Shown: one piece after another, positions 49,865 through 51,501 of the stretch | Numbering within the stretch: position 1 is the stretch's first letter | How the letters are laid out: each line of letters opens with the position of its first letter | Origin: Gemmatimonadota bacterium | GTDB lineage: Bacteria; Gemmatimonadota; Gemmatimonadetes; Palauibacterales; Palauibacteraceae | NCBI GenBank assembly: GCA_022826685.1 | Contig: JAJDUL010000059.1 | Location: 1-51,501 of the forward strand | Reading direction: 5' to 3' | Length of the DNA: 51,501 nucleotides | The notes under the pieces: generated by a model | Databases searched by the model: none | Told to the model about the DNA's origin: nothing | The model's input: only the letters and a program-made list of their open reading frames with translations | Position numbers and translations under genes: made by a program

Positions 49865-51501
49865 GTTCCGACGACCGCCCCCCCGCGCCGACTCCCGCGC
49901 CGGATTCCGCGTCCGGGTCCGACGGGCCCGCCCTCGAGTCCGGCGGTTCGGGGGCCGCGCCGCCCCGGCGCCGGCGCCGGATCGTCGTGCCGCTGGCCGT
50001 CATCGCGAGCGTGCTCGTGTTGGGGGTCTTCATCGTGATGACGCAGACCGCCAGGGGCCGGGACGCCGCGCTTTCCCTGCTCGAGGACGCCATTGCCCGC
50101 GGCGTGAACGGGGAGGTCCGCATCGGCCCCGCGATCTCCGGCAATCTCGTCAGCGACCTCACCGTCTCCCGCTTCGAGATCATCGACGCGAACGAGGGAC
50201 TGTTCCTGGCGCTCGACACCGTCACGCTGGAATACGACCCGGTGGCGCTCCTGCGGGGGCAACTCGACGTGGACCGACTCCAAGCCCGCGGTCTGCACCT
50301 CCGTCTCCGGCAGTATCCCGACGGCCGCTGGAACTACGACCGCGTCTTCGAGGTGCCACCGCGGTCCGAGGCGCCGGCACCGTCACCGCCGGACCCCACG
50401 GCCGAGTCGGCGGCCATGGCGGCGGCGTCGCTCCTCCCGGCGTCCTTGTTCTTCGCCCCGTCCGGGGGTCAGGACCAGGGCCCGGATCCGGCGGCGGACA
50501 CGGGGCCGACGGCAACCCGGGCGCCGAACGCGGAACTCGGCATCCTCCTGCACGACGCGACCATCGCCGCCGGCCGCATCGAGATCCGCACGCCGTGGAC
50601 GGAAACGATGACCGGAGCCGCGAGGGCGGAGGCATTGCGCGAGGCGCGGGCCGGAGAATCGCCCTGGGCCCTGGAGGAGACGCCGGACGGCGAGTTCGAA
50701 CGCGTGGTCGAACTGACGAACCTCCGCGGCCGGTTCCCGGTCGCGCGCGTGACGGATCCCGAGGCTCCCTTCATGGTCGAGGTCGAGGAAGCGGCCGCCA
50801 CGCTGCTCGCCGTGAACCAGCCGCTGGAGGTCTCGAGCCTGCGGATGAACCTGACGATCGGGGACACGGCCCACCTGGAACTGGAGGGATTCGAAACGGA
50901 TCAGTCGGTGATCCGCGGGGGAGGGTGGATGGCCGCGAACGGCGTCGATTTCGAGTTCGCGCTCGAAGCCGAGCCGATCGATGTCCGGGACCTGCGCTGG
51001 CTGCCCATCGACCTGCCCGAGACCGGCGCCGGCCCCATGTCCATCGCCCTCAGCGGCCGCGGTGGAAACACGGTCGTGGACGTCACGAACGGAGACTTCC
51101 GCACGGAAGAAACCCGCATGACCGGAGGGTTTGCCCTCGCCCTCGAGCCGCGTCCCAGGTTCAGCCGGATCGGCGTCACGCTGGCCCCCTTCGATCTCGC
51201 GCACCTCGGCCCGCTCCTCGCAGACAACGCCCCGCCCCCGGCCGGCGACGGGGTCGCGGCGGGCGACGGGGTGGCGCCCGGCCCTGAGGCCGACGACGCC
51301 CCCGGCCCCGTCGCCGCCGCGCCGCCGCCCGCGACGACGGCGGAGACCGTGCCGGGGACGATGCGCGGCACGCTGCGCGGCTCGGGCTACGTCGATGACC
51401 TGACGATCGTCGCCGATCTCACCCTGCACGACCCGGATCCGGATATTCCGCCGTCCCGCCTGCAGGCCCGGGGCGGCGTCGGCATCGGCGAGGAGTTCCT
51501 G
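49861..51501 (+). CDS. TamB/AsmA-like envelope protein, N-terminal part (runs off window); CTG start
   Basis: 547 codons are open to the window end. CTG 49861 overlaps the preceding stop (CTGA); it gives a Pro/Asp-rich cytoplasmic head, five consecutive Arg, and a transmembrane helix (about 41-60, IVVPLAVIASVLVLGVFIV). The first standard start, GTG 49987, would begin inside that helix and lose the Arg cluster. After the helix comes an AsmA/TamB-like periplasmic start: TARGRDAALSLLEDAIARG, VRIGPAISGNLVSDLTVSRFEI, and repeated amphipathic strands such as LALDTVTLEYDPVALLRGQL. Such proteins form long hydrophobic grooves moving lipids or assisting barrel insertion with TamA. A low-complexity Ala/Pro/Gly stretch is around 455-505. 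Confidence 0.85.
   Translation, partial: MSSDDRPPAPTPAPDSASGSDGPALESGGSGAAPPRRRRRIVVPLAVIASVLVLGVFIVMTQTARGRDAALSLLEDAIARGVNGEVRIGPAISGNLVSDLTVSRFEIIDANEGLFLALDTVTLEYDPVALLRGQLDVDRLQARGLHLRLRQYPDGRWNYDRVFEVPPRSEAPAPSPPDPTAESAAMAAASLLPASLFFAPSGGQDQGPDPAADTGPTATRAPNAELGILLHDATIAAGRIEIRTPWTETMTGAARAEALREARAGESPWALEETPDGEFERVVELTNLRGRFPVARVTDPEAPFMVEVEEAAATLLAVNQPLEVSSLRMNLTIGDTAHLELEGFETDQSVIRGGGWMAANGVDFEFALEAEPIDVRDLRWLPIDLPETGAGPMSIALSGRGGNTVVDVTNGDFRTEETRMTGGFALALEPRPRFSRIGVTLAPFDLAHLGPLLADNAPPPAGDGVAAGDGVAPGPEADDAPGPVAAAPPPATTAETVPGTMRGTLRGSGYVDDLTIVADLTLHDPDPDIPPSRLQARGGVGIGEEFL

Noticed and set aside
1..51501. CRISPR arrays, insertion sequences, prophage or integron attachment sites
   Set aside because: No spaced repeat series, transposase, integrase or phage gene was seen; the tRNA-Arg is not flanked by a duplicated 3' end within the window.

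Overview
The window is a dense, very GC-rich bacterial chromosome segment (roughly 70% G+C by eye, strong G/C third-position bias). It carries about 45 protein genes, one tRNA and the RNase P RNA. Secreted S9 peptidases, FG-GAP/ASPIC-UnbV proteins, BNR propellers, M16 pairs and TamA/TamB-like genes, together with a Gram-negative envelope (lipoproteins, beta-barrels, Lgt), fit Gemmatimonadota or a neighbouring group best. This placement is inference from gene content only. I saw no phage, IS element, CRISPR array or other sign of recent transfer apart from one small toxin-antitoxin pair.

Layout. 1-6 kb: a truncated BNR propeller, an MBL-fold hydrolase, a homocysteine S-methyltransferase and a cystathionine beta-synthase-type enzyme (sulfur amino acids). 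6-7.3 kb: a VapBC/FitAB-type TA pair, a DUF454 membrane protein and tRNA-Arg(UCG). 7.5-14.4 kb: a secreted NTF2-like protein, an S9 peptidase and a 1246-residue FG-GAP lipoprotein in overlapping frames. 14.4-19.1 kb (minus strand): YVTN propeller, large Ig/IPT/metallopeptidase lipoprotein and a small barrel, also coupled. 19.2-19.6 kb: rnpB. 19.6-31.4 kb: M16 catalytic and non-catalytic subunits, Nudix, ECF sigma/anti-sigma, holA, SPOR protein, mutS, TonB-domain lipoprotein, ddl, rhomboid. 31.5-40.9 kb: EF-G-like GTPase, yebC, ruvC-ruvA-ruvB, queA, tgt, yajC, def, fmt. 40.9-51.5 kb: a ThiE/TenI-like gene, thiS, thiG, rsmB, PASTA and YbbR proteins, tsaD, lgt, a TamA/BamA-like barrel and the start of a TamB/AsmA-like gene that leaves the window.

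How the genes fit together. The second half is mostly housekeeping: recombination, tRNA and rRNA modification, formyl-Met processing and envelope assembly. The first half is rich in exported proteins. Most genes are translationally coupled: at least fourteen junctions share an NTGA tetranucleotide in which the start codon overlaps the previous stop. A, G and T all occur as N. In three cases (10671, 34413, 49861) N is C, and homology or coding content points to CTG as the start codon. A fourth gene (ThiE/TenI) also has no standard start upstream of its conserved first strand.

Most interesting items: the CTG starts; the coupled YVTN/M30-like/barrel export operon; the tandemly duplicated FG-GAP protein; an EF-G paralogue with a degenerate guanine-recognition motif; a possibly leaderless antitoxin promoter with tandem operators; 5'-end duplications in the anti-sigma gene and fmt (the latter making a six-codon minicistron); and short repeats before thiS and lgt.
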